Shown: piece after piece, positions 15,950 through 24,495 of the stretch
Layout of the letters: each line of letters opens with the position of its first letter
How positions within the stretch are numbered: position 1 is the stretch's first letter
From: CAIVAT01 sp049317265
Lineage (GTDB): Bacteria > Bacteroidota > Bacteroidia > Bacteroidales > FEN-979
NCBI GenBank assembly: GCA_049317265.1
Contig: JBMOIP010000007.1
Span: forward strand, 62,001 to 126,000
Reading direction: 5' to 3'
Length of the DNA: 64,000 nt
Notes under the pieces: model-generated
Databases searched by the model: none
Told to the model about the DNA's origin: nothing
The model's input: only the letters and a program-made list of their open reading frames with translations
Translations under genes and position numbers: made by a program

Positions 15950-18025
15950 ATGGCTGAACAAAAGAAGTTCATTCCTTTCGTCTCTGCTGAGACAAACATG
16001 AAAGAATTTACCGTTCGGGCGCTGATCATTGGTCTTTTCTTTGCCGTTATTCTTGGCGCAGCCAATGCTTACCTCGGATTAAAAGCCGGCATGACCATCG
16101 CCGCAACTTATCCCGCCGCCGTTCTTGGAATGGCTATTCTGCGGATGATGAAAGGTACCATCCTCGAAGAAAACTTCACCCGTACCGTTGGTTCCATTGG
16201 TGAATCGGTTGCCGCAGGCGCCATTTTCACCCTGCCGGCATTTTTCGTCTCCGGTATATGGTCTGAGTTTTTTACCATGGGTCACTACATCACCTCCTCA
16301 CTTATCCTCATTGCAGGGGGTGTCCTCGGAATCATGTTCGTTGCATTGCTTCGCCGTGTAATGGTGGAAGATGCCGAACTTCCTTTCCCTGAATCAGTTG
16401 CAGCCGCAGAAATTCACAAGGCAGGACAGGGTGGATCGGGTGGATCAAAGTTCCTCTTCTGGTCAATGGGACTTGGAGGCCTGATCAAGATATTGGGTGA
16501 ACTCCAGCTCTTCCAGTACCTCTGGGAAAAATTTGTGGTTTTCGGAAAACAAACCATTACAGGAACCGTATTCACCGGCCAGGGTGGTATGCTGCTCAGC
16601 TCCCCCGGAGTAAGCCCTGCCTATATGGGTGTGGGTTATATCATTGGCCCGAAGCTTGGCGCGCTGAACTTCAGCGGTGGTATCCTTGCCTGGGGACTTA
16701 TGGCCCCCATGATCATGTATTTCCTGATCCCAAGCATCAATTTCCAGGATTGGGCAGCCTTTCTGATGGCTAAAGACCCCACCATGACGCTCGATACCGC
16801 CATGGCCAAAGTCACCGACCCTGCTTACGAAATCAACCAGATCTGGAAATTTATCATTCGTCCCATCGCCATCGGGGGTATGCTTGTGAGCGCCGGATTT
16901 ACATTATTTAAAATGAGGAAAAGCCTCACCACGGGGATTGCCCGGTCTGTGAAAGATGTGAAAAAAGCCGCTTCAGGAATTGACCATAATGTTCCCAGGA
17001 ATGAAAAAGACATCAGCTTCAGCTGGATCATGATTGGCATCGCCGCCGTTGCAGTGCTTACCTTCTGTATAACCTTCTTCATCTTTCAAACCAACATCCT
17101 GATTGCTGTGGTTGCTTCTACGGTGATGATCATCCTGGCTTTCTTCTTTGCATCTGTTTCTGGATACCTGGTCGGGATCATGGGTTCATCCAATAACCCG
17201 ATCAGCGGACTTACCCTTACCGCGCTTGTTGTTACCGCGCTCATCCTTGTTGCGCTAGGCGTACAGGGTGATGCAGGTGTGGCAACCGTGTTGGGTGTTG
17301 CCGCCATCGTATGCGTTTCTGCCGCTGTTGCCGGTGAAATGCTCCAGGATCTGAAAGCAGGTCATATCCTTGGCGGAACACCATGGCGCATGCAGATTGG
17401 TGATATCCTCGGAGTTATCCTGGCAGGTGCCGTTATGTTTGTGGTTCTCGCCTTCCTGAACGATGGCGATATCGCCAGCGGGAAAAATCTCGGATACCAG
17501 GGTGGTTTCGGAAGTAAAAACCTTTCTGCCCCGCAGGCCAGCCTCATGGCCATCCTGTCGCGCGGTATTGTCCAGGGACAAATGGCCTGGCCGCTTATTA
17601 TCGCCGGAATGCTGATGGGGGTAGCCTTCATCCTTATGCAGGTGAAAAGTCCGATGCTCGTCAGCGTCGGGATGTATTTGCCGATTGAAACCACGTTTGC
17701 AATCTTTGTCGGCGGTCTGATCAAAGGCGCTGTTGAAATGTACTCTGAAAAACGGAAACATAACGATGCACAGAAGGTACGGGTTGAAAATACCGGGGTG
17801 CTCCTGGCCTCGGGCATGATCGCGGGGGAGGCGCTCATGGGACTGCTCATCGCCATCTTCGCCGTGTTCAACATCTTCCTTTACAACTATTTCAGTTTCT
17901 TCAAAACACCGACTTTCTATATTAGTTTCGTTGTTCTGGCTATCATCGCCTACGTGCTGATCCAGATTCCATTGAAAAATGCAGGAAAACCTGACGATCC
18001 TGCTCCCCCTGCTTCAGGGATGTAA
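15950..18025 (+). CDS. OPT-family oligopeptide transporter
   Basis: 691 residues, an integral inner-membrane protein with about 14-16 hydrophobic helices. Typical OPT features include GLKAGMTIAATYPAAVLGMA near 45, the GESVAAGAIFTLPAFFVSG stretch near 84, FPESVAAAEIHKAGQ near 146, and SSNNPISGLTLTAL near 415. OPT proteins carry peptides or metal chelates into the cytoplasm with protons; bacterial members are mostly uncharacterised and the substrate cannot be inferred. A strong terminator follows. Secreted peptidases in this genome (for example the M14 enzyme here) could supply substrates, but that link is speculative. Confidence 0.9.
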   Translation: MAEQKKFIPFVSAETNMKEFTVRALIIGLFFAVILGAANAYLGLKAGMTIAATYPAAVLGMAILRMMKGTILEENFTRTVGSIGESVAAGAIFTLPAFFVSGIWSEFFTMGHYITSSLILIAGGVLGIMFVALLRRVMVEDAELPFPESVAAAEIHKAGQGGSGGSKFLFWSMGLGGLIKILGELQLFQYLWEKFVVFGKQTITGTVFTGQGGMLLSSPGVSPAYMGVGYIIGPKLGALNFSGGILAWGLMAPMIMYFLIPSINFQDWAAFLMAKDPTMTLDTAMAKVTDPAYEINQIWKFIIRPIAIGGMLVSAGFTLFKMRKSLTTGIARSVKDVKKAASGIDHNVPRNEKDISFSWIMIGIAAVAVLTFCITFFIFQTNILIAVVASTVMIILAFFFASVSGYLVGIMGSSNNPISGLTLTALVVTALILVALGVQGDAGVATVLGVAAIVCVSAAVAGEMLQDLKAGHILGGTPWRMQIGDILGVILAGAVMFVVLAFLNDGDIASGKNLGYQGGFGSKNLSAPQASLMAILSRGIVQGQMAWPLIIAGMLMGVAFILMQVKSPMLVSVGMYLPIETTFAIFVGGLIKGAVEMYSEKRKHNDAQKVRVENTGVLLASGMIAGEALMGLLIAIFAVFNIFLYNYFSFFKTPTFYISFVVLAIIAYVLIQIPLKNAGKPDDPAPPASGM

Positions 18026-18042
18026 CAGGACCACATGATTCG

Positions 18043-18084
18043 AGAGAGAGCTGTTTCATTTTCCCGGAACAGCTCTCTTTATTT
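18043..18084 (+). terminator. Intrinsic terminator after the OPT transporter
   Basis: The stem AGAGAGCTGTT/AACAGCTCTCT (11 bp, perfect) with a 12-base loop is followed by TTATTT. Confidence 0.8.
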
Positions 18085-18177
18085 GAGATTGCAGATTTGC
18101 AGGGATTCCCTCATTAGAATTTCAGATTCAATGATATTTCATCTGGTCAATTCCCAAACCATGATCCATTCTGTTTC

Positions 18178-18270
18178 CCTCTGTGACTCTCACTGTCTTC
18201 TCAGTGGTACTCTGTGTAATTTTGTTTCACCGAGTACCACTGAGAAACCGCACAGAGAGCCACAGAGAGG
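18178..18270. repeat. ~93-bp imperfect intergenic palindrome
   Basis: The left arm (CCTCTGTGACTCTC... to CTCAGTGGTACTC) pairs with the right arm (GAGTACCACTGAG... to CACAGAGAGG) around a short AT-rich centre. It is non-coding and can fold as a long hairpin on either strand. It is a member of the same class as 18779-18869 and 51438-51527, with a different but related sequence. The rest of the 18026-18345 gap holds only the OPT terminator and AT-rich DNA. Confidence 0.85.
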
Positions 18271-18345
18271 AATTTCTTGAATAATTCAAATCAAAAAAAC
18301 ATCAGGGTTTGCGAAACTTAATCCTCCTATAAACCAATTAAATTC

Positions 18346-18744
18346 ATGAATTTCTTCAAGCGCCGGCGAATTTTCAAAGAGGCTAACTTCCTTGACCTGC
18401 ATCCCGTGAGAGTATTGGGACACGATATACGCGATGATGGCGGCATCACCCTGCTGATGCCCAGGTTTAAGAACAAGGTCAATTCAGCGCTTTTCCAGCC
18501 TAATTCCAAAGAGCGCTACATCTTTATCAAACTCGACCGGTTTGGGGGATATACCTGGCTGCAAATCGACGGTCATTCAACCGTATCGCAAATCTGTGAA
18601 AAACTGAAAGAACAATTTCCTGAAGAACTCCAGCCTGTCGAAGAGACCGAAGTGAGGGTTACCAATTTCCTTTCCAAATTATACCAGGAACGATATATTA
18701 CTTTCGTTGAAATTCAGGAGGAAACATCACATCATGCCAAATAA
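18346..18744 (+). CDS. Stand-alone PqqD-like (RRE-fold) protein
   Basis: 132 residues, no signal peptide. The middle and C-terminal part looks like a PqqD fold: an N-terminal beta segment (FIKLDRFGGYTWLQIDGHST near 63), then helices (VSQICEKLKEQFPEELQPVE) and the final recognition-helix region VTNFLSKLYQERYITFVEI. PqqD proteins bind precursor peptides of RiPPs and present them to radical-SAM enzymes. None of those partners is in this window, so the function here is open. The gene is isolated, with long palindromes on both sides (18178-18270 and 18779-18869). A small precursor peptide could be elsewhere; I see none adjacent. Confidence 0.72.
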   Translation: MNFFKRRRIFKEANFLDLHPVRVLGHDIRDDGGITLLMPRFKNKVNSALFQPNSKERYIFIKLDRFGGYTWLQIDGHSTVSQICEKLKEQFPEELQPVEETEVRVTNFLSKLYQERYITFVEIQEETSHHAK

Positions 18745-18778
18745 TTTACTAATTTTGACGTTATACAAATAAATAAAT

Positions 18779-18869
18779 GCCACAAAGACACCAAGGCACT
18801 AAGATGCACCAAGTGTTATCTATCTATGGTTATACTTGGTGAAACTTAGTGCCATTGTGACTTTGTGGC
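18779..18869. repeat. ~91-bp imperfect intergenic palindrome
   Basis: The left arm GCCACAAAGACACCAAGGCA... pairs with the right arm ending GTGACTTTGTGGC; inner segments CACCAAG/CTTGGTG and GGCACTAA/TTAGTGCC also pair. The left arm closely resembles that of the element at 51438. Lies between the PqqD-like gene and pepD. Confidence 0.88.
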
Positions 18870-18908
18870 AAAAAATCCATATTCAATTATTTATAAAGAA
18901 ATCTGATC

Positions 18909-20369
18909 ATGAGTAACGAAATCTTACAGCTCGACCCCAAAGCATTGTGGAAAAACTTTCACAGCTTAACGCAAATCCCAAGGCCTTCCAAAAAAGAAGA
19001 TCAGATCAGGGAATTTATCTACAATTTTGGTAAAAACCTCGGACTCGAAACAATCCAGGATGAGGTGGGCAATGTGATTATCCGCAAACCGGCGACTCCG
19101 GGAATGGAGAACCGCAAAGGGGTTGTCCTCCAGGGCCACCTTGACATGGTTCCTCAAAAAAACAGCGACAAAGTCCACGACTTTGAAAAAGATCCCATCG
19201 AAACCATCGTTGATGGCGAATGGGTTCGTGCCAACGGAACCACATTGGGCGCCGATAATGGAATGGGTGTTGCCGCAGCCATGGCAGTTCTTGAATCAAA
19301 AGACATGCAGCATGGCCCTATTGAAGCCCTTTTCACTTCAGACGAAGAGACTGGCATGACTGGCGCCACAGGTTTGAAGGCAGGTGTTTTAAAAGGTGAT
19401 ATCCTTGTAAATATGGATTCTGAGGATGAAGGTGAGCTTTACATCGGCTGTGCCGGCGGTACAAACGGAAATATTACCTTTTCCTATAACGAGCAACCGT
19501 TAACAGGCAGCTATACCGGGTACAAAATCAATGTTACCGGGCTGAAAGGCGGACACAGCGGTGTGGATATCCACCTTGGCCGCGGCAACGCCAACAAGAT
19601 TATGAACCGGATCCTTCATCATGTTTACATGAAACATGGCGTACTGGTGGCCTCCCTCGACGGTGGAAGCCTCCGCAATGCAATACCCCGTGAAGCTTTT
19701 TCGGTTGTTGCTGTTCCAACAGAACATGTGGCTGGGTTTCTTAAATGTGTTGCCAATCAAACGGTAAAAATTAAAAATGAACTCTCCGCCGTTGAACCAA
19801 CACTCAAGATCGAAGCAGTAGTTGCGGAAACTCCGAAGGCTGTTATTGATCCCAAAGTCCTTCTTAACTGCATGAATGCCATTTATGCCTGCCCGAACGG
19901 GGTGATGCGCATGAGCAACGAAATGGCAGGTCTGGTTGAAACATCCAACAACCTTGCCATCGTCAAATCTGATAATGGAACTATCAAGATCATGAACCTG
20001 TTACGCAGTTCAGTCGACTCTGCCAAGGATGAACTCCAGCAGATGATCCAGAGTGTGTTTGACCTGGCAGGAGCTGTGTCGGTGTTCGACGGAAGCTACC
20101 CGGGCTGGAAACCAAATCCAGGCTCCCCTATTCTGAAAACGATGCAGGATGTTTACAATAAAAAATATGGTAACATTCCTGAAATCAAGGCGATTCATGC
20201 AGGACTCGAATGCGGGATATTGGGAGGAGCATACCCCAATTGGGACATGATCTCTTTTGGACCGACCATCCGATTCCCCCACTCTCCCGACGAAAAAGTA
20301 AATATTGCAACCGTCGTGAAATTCTGGGATTTCCTCGTAGAGACACTCAAGAATATTCCTGTAAAATAA
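18909..20369 (+). CDS. pepD: Aminoacyl-histidine dipeptidase (M20, PepD)
   Basis: 486 residues, the normal PepD length. Metal-binding residues of the M20/PepD type are visible: His in QGHLDMVPQ (near 77), bridging Asp in LGADNGMG (near 117), Glu pair in TSDEETGMTG (near 148), Asp in NMDSEDEGE, and the late His in RFPHSPDE (near 460). The lid/dimer domain contains LKGGHSGVDIHLGRGNANK. It hydrolyses Xaa-His dipeptides such as carnosine and other unspecific dipeptides in the cytoplasm, and would finish the degradation of imported peptides. It is monocistronic by context. Confidence 0.93.
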   Translation: MSNEILQLDPKALWKNFHSLTQIPRPSKKEDQIREFIYNFGKNLGLETIQDEVGNVIIRKPATPGMENRKGVVLQGHLDMVPQKNSDKVHDFEKDPIETIVDGEWVRANGTTLGADNGMGVAAAMAVLESKDMQHGPIEALFTSDEETGMTGATGLKAGVLKGDILVNMDSEDEGELYIGCAGGTNGNITFSYNEQPLTGSYTGYKINVTGLKGGHSGVDIHLGRGNANKIMNRILHHVYMKHGVLVASLDGGSLRNAIPREAFSVVAVPTEHVAGFLKCVANQTVKIKNELSAVEPTLKIEAVVAETPKAVIDPKVLLNCMNAIYACPNGVMRMSNEMAGLVETSNNLAIVKSDNGTIKIMNLLRSSVDSAKDELQQMIQSVFDLAGAVSVFDGSYPGWKPNPGSPILKTMQDVYNKKYGNIPEIKAIHAGLECGILGGAYPNWDMISFGPTIRFPHSPDEKVNIATVVKFWDFLVETLKNIPVK

Positions 20370-20394
20370 ATTTTGGATTTAAACTTTTATTTCT

Positions 20395-20402
20395 TACTTT
20401 TG
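20395..20402 (+). promoter_or_regulatory. Bacteroidota promoter for rpmH
   Basis: The -7 element TACTTTTG with a TTTG -33 element at 20372-20375, 19 bp apart. The ATG lies 22 bp downstream. This is the most complete promoter in the window. Confidence 0.7.
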
Positions 20403-20424
20403 CAGTCCCAAAAATTAATGTGAG

Positions 20425-20586
20425 ATGACAAAGAGAACGTATCAGCCCTCGAACAGAAAGAGAAAAAACAAACACGGTTTTCGTGAACGCATGGCAACTG
20501 CCAATGGACGTAAAGTATTGGCTGCCAGAAGGGCTAAAGGAAGAAAGAAGTTGACTGTATCCGACGAAAAATTGGACAAAGAATAA
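20425..20586 (+). CDS. rpmH: 50S ribosomal protein L34
   Basis: 53 residues. The sequence MTKRTYQPSNRKRKNKHGFR, then ERMATANGRKVLAARRAKGRKK, is unmistakably L34. A short C-terminal extension (LTVSDEKLDKE) is typical of Bacteroidota. It is an exit-side protein of the large ribosomal subunit and strongly basic. Transcription appears isolated: a good promoter upstream and an intrinsic terminator downstream. It is not next to rnpA or dnaA, the arrangement seen in many bacteria, which is common in this phylum. Confidence 0.97.
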   Translation: MTKRTYQPSNRKRKNKHGFRERMATANGRKVLAARRAKGRKKLTVSDEKLDKE

Positions 20587-20636
20587 TAATTCTTTTCTTG
20601 ATTGACAGGATCAATCCGAATTTTACGCAATTTTGT

Positions 20637-20674
20637 GAAAAAAAGAAGATAACATCAGTTTATCTTCTTTTTTT
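20637..20674. terminator. Intrinsic terminator after rpmH
   Basis: A long A/T-flanked stem, AAAGAAGATAA with TTATCTTCTTT, is followed by a run of T. A symmetrical A run on the other side means it could work in both directions. Confidence 0.75.
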
Positions 20675-20710
20675 ATTTTAACATGTTCCCTGAAACCATA
20701 AGTCGCTGAC

Positions 20711-23191
20711 ATGAAAAACCTTGAATTCAAAAAACTGCTTCCTTACCTGGCCGCTATCGTCATTTTCCTGGTAGTTACGCTGGCCTATTTCACCCCGCTG
20801 CTCGAAGGGAAAAAAATTCTTCAGAGTGACATCGTCAATTTCAGGGGGATGTCGAAGGAGATTGTCGACTTCCGCGCAAAAACAGGACAGGAGCCGCTCT
20901 GGACGAATTCAATGTTCGGAGGAATGCCGGCATACCAGATTTCGGCTAATTACACTTCAAATCTTGTCGGGCACCTCGATAAGGTGCTTACCCTGGGGCT
21001 ACCCCATCCGGCCAGCCTGGTTTTCCTCTATTTCCTCGGGTTTTTCATACTTCTTCTTGTAATGGGAGTCGATCCATGGCTATCCGTTGCAGGAGCAACC
21101 GCATTTGCCTTCTCCTCCTATTTCTTCATCATCATCGATGCAGGGCATAATTCAAAAGCCCATGCTATTGCCTACATGGCTCCCGTCATGGCAGGGATCA
21201 TCCTGACCATGAAACGGAAATATATCTGGGGCGGACTGATGACAGCGATTTTCCTATCCCTGGAAGTTAAAGCAAATCATCCTCAGATCACCTACTACCT
21301 GGCCATGATTGCCATGCTTTACGGACTATTCCAGCTCATCCAATCCATCCGGGTTAAGGAGTTGACACCATTTTTAAAATCAGTTGGAATCCTGGTCATT
21401 GCACTTGCTTTTGCCGTACTCACCAACATTACAAGTCTTTGGGCCACCTGGGAATATGGAAAATACACCATTCGCGGGCAATCAGAACTGACCAGCAATA
21501 AAGGCAACAGGACAACAGGCCTCGACAAAGACTATGCAACCCAGTGGAGTTATGGGATTGGGGAGACCATGACCTTGCTGATTCCCGATTTCTACGGAGG
21601 ATCATCCAGTGCAAAAGTGGGCGCCAGTTCAAAAATTGCAGAAGCCATGAGGACCAACGGAGTTCCCGACGGAAGCATCGCCCAGTTTACAAGCCAGCCA
21701 TTGCCCTTCCTCTATTGGGGAGCGCAACCCTTTACCTCCGGGCCGGTTTATGTCGGGGCAATCCTCGTATTCCTTTTCCTGCTCGGGCTCATCATTGTTA
21801 AAGGACCAGTAAAATGGTGGCTTCTCACTGCCACAATTCTTTCCATTCTGCTTTCCTGGGGACATAATTTTATGCCTCTGACCGATTTTTTCCTGAACTA
21901 CCTGCCTGGTTATAATAAGTTTCGCGCTGTTTCGATGATCCTGGTTATTGCTGAATTCACCATTCCACTGCTTGGAATACTTGCACTTAAGGAGATATGT
22001 GATAAAAAACAGGAGCAAAAGCGACTTTTCAGGGGCCTGCAAATTGCCTTCGCGATCAGTGCCGGCATTACCCTTTTCTTTGCCGTGATGCCCGGGATGT
22101 TTCTCGATTTCGTTGGTGCGGGCGACCGTTACATGCAGCAGCAATACCAGTTACCCGACTGGCTCATGCAGGGCATCCGTGACGAAAGGCTGCGTGTGCT
22201 CCGCATGGATTCGATCCGGTCATTTGTGTTTATCCTCCTCGCCGGCGGGCTCACATGGGCACTTTTATTCAGCAAAATCAAAAAAGAGTATGCGTTCCTG
22301 GCGCTCACAGTGATCCTCCTGGCTGATATGTTTACTGTAAACAAACGTTATCTCAGCAACGACAGCTTTACATCAGCCTCCCGTGTTGAAAATCCGTTTG
22401 AACCTACTGCAGCCGACAACCAGATCCTCCAGGATACTTCTCCAGACTACAGGGTGCTTAACCTGACGACCAGCACGTTCAACGACGCCGGAACCTCCTA
22501 CTACCATAAATCACTCGGTGGTTACCACGGAGCCAAACTGCGCCGCTACCAGGAACTCATCGATCATGGAATCCAGAAAGACATTGAAACTTTTTCAAAA
22601 AGCATGAGCACCGATAGTACTCCTGTCTTAAACATGCTGAATACCAAATATTTCATCCTGCCAAATAATGACAAGCAACCCGTTGCATTTCCAAACCCCC
22701 GGGCATTGGGAAATGCATGGTTTGTGAAAAATGTTCAAATGGTTGACAATGCAGATGCCGAAATAAAGGCAATAGCAGGTTTTAAACCGGATTCACTGGC
22801 AATTGTTGACAAATCCTTCTCAGGTAATCTCACGGCATTCACCCCGGCCAGGGATAGTGCGGATGTAATTTCCCTTGATAAATATGCTGCCAATGAACTC
22901 GAATACAGTTATAAGTCGAAGAATAGCGGACTGGCCGTGTTTTCCGAAATCTACTATCCCAAAGGCTGGAATGCATATGTTGACGGACAGATCACCCCTC
23001 ATTTCCGTGCCGATTATGTTCTGCGTGCCATGGTGCTTCCTGCAGGAGAACACAAAGTGCGCTTCAAATTCGAACCCGGTGTTTACCTCATCGGGGAGAA
23101 AATATCCCTCATAAGTTCGATCATTCTTATCCTTGTGTCATTGATCTTTGTGGCCCTCGAACTGATGAAAACCCGCAAGCCGGTGGCATGA
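20711..23191 (+). CDS. YfhO-family multi-spanning membrane protein
   Basis: 826 residues. The N-terminal two-thirds hold about a dozen hydrophobic helices with GT-C-like features (an acidic loop SDIVNFRGM after the first helix). The C-terminal soluble part (~560-790) has the family-typical YRVLNLT, NMLNTKYFI, NPRALGNAWFV and YYPKGWNAYVDG motifs, and a last helix ends the protein. YfhO proteins in Firmicutes glycosylate lipoteichoic acid; in Bacteroidota the role is unproven, but transfer of a sugar from a lipid carrier to an envelope polymer is likely. It is translationally coupled (ATGA overlap) to the following glycosyltransferase, which supports a glycan role. Confidence 0.85.
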   Translation: MKNLEFKKLLPYLAAIVIFLVVTLAYFTPLLEGKKILQSDIVNFRGMSKEIVDFRAKTGQEPLWTNSMFGGMPAYQISANYTSNLVGHLDKVLTLGLPHPASLVFLYFLGFFILLLVMGVDPWLSVAGATAFAFSSYFFIIIDAGHNSKAHAIAYMAPVMAGIILTMKRKYIWGGLMTAIFLSLEVKANHPQITYYLAMIAMLYGLFQLIQSIRVKELTPFLKSVGILVIALAFAVLTNITSLWATWEYGKYTIRGQSELTSNKGNRTTGLDKDYATQWSYGIGETMTLLIPDFYGGSSSAKVGASSKIAEAMRTNGVPDGSIAQFTSQPLPFLYWGAQPFTSGPVYVGAILVFLFLLGLIIVKGPVKWWLLTATILSILLSWGHNFMPLTDFFLNYLPGYNKFRAVSMILVIAEFTIPLLGILALKEICDKKQEQKRLFRGLQIAFAISAGITLFFAVMPGMFLDFVGAGDRYMQQQYQLPDWLMQGIRDERLRVLRMDSIRSFVFILLAGGLTWALLFSKIKKEYAFLALTVILLADMFTVNKRYLSNDSFTSASRVENPFEPTAADNQILQDTSPDYRVLNLTTSTFNDAGTSYYHKSLGGYHGAKLRRYQELIDHGIQKDIETFSKSMSTDSTPVLNMLNTKYFILPNNDKQPVAFPNPRALGNAWFVKNVQMVDNADAEIKAIAGFKPDSLAIVDKSFSGNLTAFTPARDSADVISLDKYAANELEYSYKSKNSGLAVFSEIYYPKGWNAYVDGQITPHFRADYVLRAMVLPAGEHKVRFKFEPGVYLIGEKISLISSIILILVSLIFVALELMKTRKPVA

Positions 23192-24495
23192 AGAGAGCGC
23201 TGATCATCAGTTATTACTGGCCACCCAGCGGTGGGGCCGGCGTGCAGCGATGGTTGAAATTTGTCAAGTACCTCCGCGATTTCGGGTGGGAACCGGTTGT
23301 CTACTGCCCCGAAAATCCTGAATACCCCGAGACGGACCTTTCGCTCTTCAAAGATGTGCCCGCAAACCTGGAGGTTCTGAAATTTCCCATCTGGGAGCCA
23401 TACAGCTGGTATAAAAAACTCCTTGGTCAGAAAAAAGAGGAGAAGATCAATGCCGCCTTTCTTTCAGAGAAAAAGAAGAATAAAACCCTGGAAAATATCT
23501 CCGTCTGGATCCGCGGTAACTTCTTCATCCCGGATGCCCGGAAATTCTGGATCAAACCATCCGTAAAATTCCTGAGTAACTACCTCGAGAGCCACCCTGT
23601 TGACGTTCTGATATCCACCGGACCTCCGCACAGCACCCATATGATCGCCATGCAACTGGCTTCACGCAGGGGAATTCCATGGCTTGCCGATTTCCGTGAT
23701 CCCTGGACGAACATCGATTTTTACAAGGACCTGAAACTATCATCCGCTTCCGACAAGCTTCATCACAGGCTGGAACTAGACGTCCTTCGTAAGGCAAATG
23801 CCGTTTCGGTGATCAGTAATACGATGGCTTCCGATTTTGGCAAGATCTATCACAGGAATTACGAGGTGATCACCAATGGATATGACAGCGCCGATACTGA
23901 CCACCCTGCGCCAGTGAAGGATCACAAATTCTCCATTGCCCACATTGGAACCCTGGTTGGATCACGCAACCCGGTTACCCTTTGGAAAGCCTTGAAATCT
24001 TTGTTGGCCACTCATCAGGATCTTGCCGCCGACCTCGAAATAAAGCTGGTTGGAAAGGTTGACTTTACCGTGACCACCGACCTGGAAAACTACGGGCTGA
24101 GCCGGTTTGTCAGGAAAATTGATTACATGCCACACGACGAAGTAGTGCTTTGCCAGCAACAATCTCAACTCCTCCTGCTGATCATCAACAATACTCCCAA
24201 CGCCAGGATGATCCTTACCGGTAAATTTTTTGAATACCTTTCGGCAGGCCGTCCCATCCTTTGCCTCGGGCCTGCAGATGGCGATGCGGCAAAGATTCTG
24301 GCTGAAACCGGGACGGGCTTGCTTGCCGGATTTGGTGATGTGGAGACCATGAAAAAGCACATCCTTCAGTTTTACCAATCCTATAAAGATGGAACGCTGT
24401 CGATAGCAGGAAAAGGAATTGAAAAATATTCAAGAAGGGAATTAACCAGGAAACTGGCCCTCATCCTTGACAATATGATTTCTGATAAAAATTAG
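23188..24495 (+). CDS. Glycosyltransferase (GT4-like, GT-B fold)
   Basis: 435 residues. The N-terminal domain begins ALIISYYWPPSGGAGVQRWL with the glycine-rich loop of GT-B enzymes. The C-terminal domain contains IAHIGTLVGSRNP (near 255), LEIKLVGKVDF, and KFFEYLSAGRPILCLGP (near 350), the donor-binding Glu region. It would add a sugar to a lipid-linked or envelope glycan on the cytoplasmic side. The start codon overlaps the YfhO gene by 4 bp, so the pair is co-translated. Its stop codon overlaps the convergent MATE gene by 4 bp. Donor and acceptor cannot be told. Confidence 0.87.
   Translation: MKRALIISYYWPPSGGAGVQRWLKFVKYLRDFGWEPVVYCPENPEYPETDLSLFKDVPANLEVLKFPIWEPYSWYKKLLGQKKEEKINAAFLSEKKKNKTLENISVWIRGNFFIPDARKFWIKPSVKFLSNYLESHPVDVLISTGPPHSTHMIAMQLASRRGIPWLADFRDPWTNIDFYKDLKLSSASDKLHHRLELDVLRKANAVSVISNTMASDFGKIYHRNYEVITNGYDSADTDHPAPVKDHKFSIAHIGTLVGSRNPVTLWKALKSLLATHQDLAADLEIKLVGKVDFTVTTDLENYGLSRFVRKIDYMPHDEVVLCQQQSQLLLLIINNTPNARMILTGKFFEYLSAGRPILCLGPADGDAAKILAETGTGLLAGFGDVETMKKHILQFYQSYKDGTLSIAGKGIEKYSRRELTRKLALILDNMISDKN

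Noticed and set aside
17255..17874. Two long minus-strand frames inside the OPT transporter gene
   Set aside because: No recognisable protein and full overlap with a well-supported membrane protein.
18035..18280. 81-residue open frame after the OPT gene
   Set aside because: It runs through the OPT terminator and the 93-bp palindrome, so it is not a plausible coding sequence.
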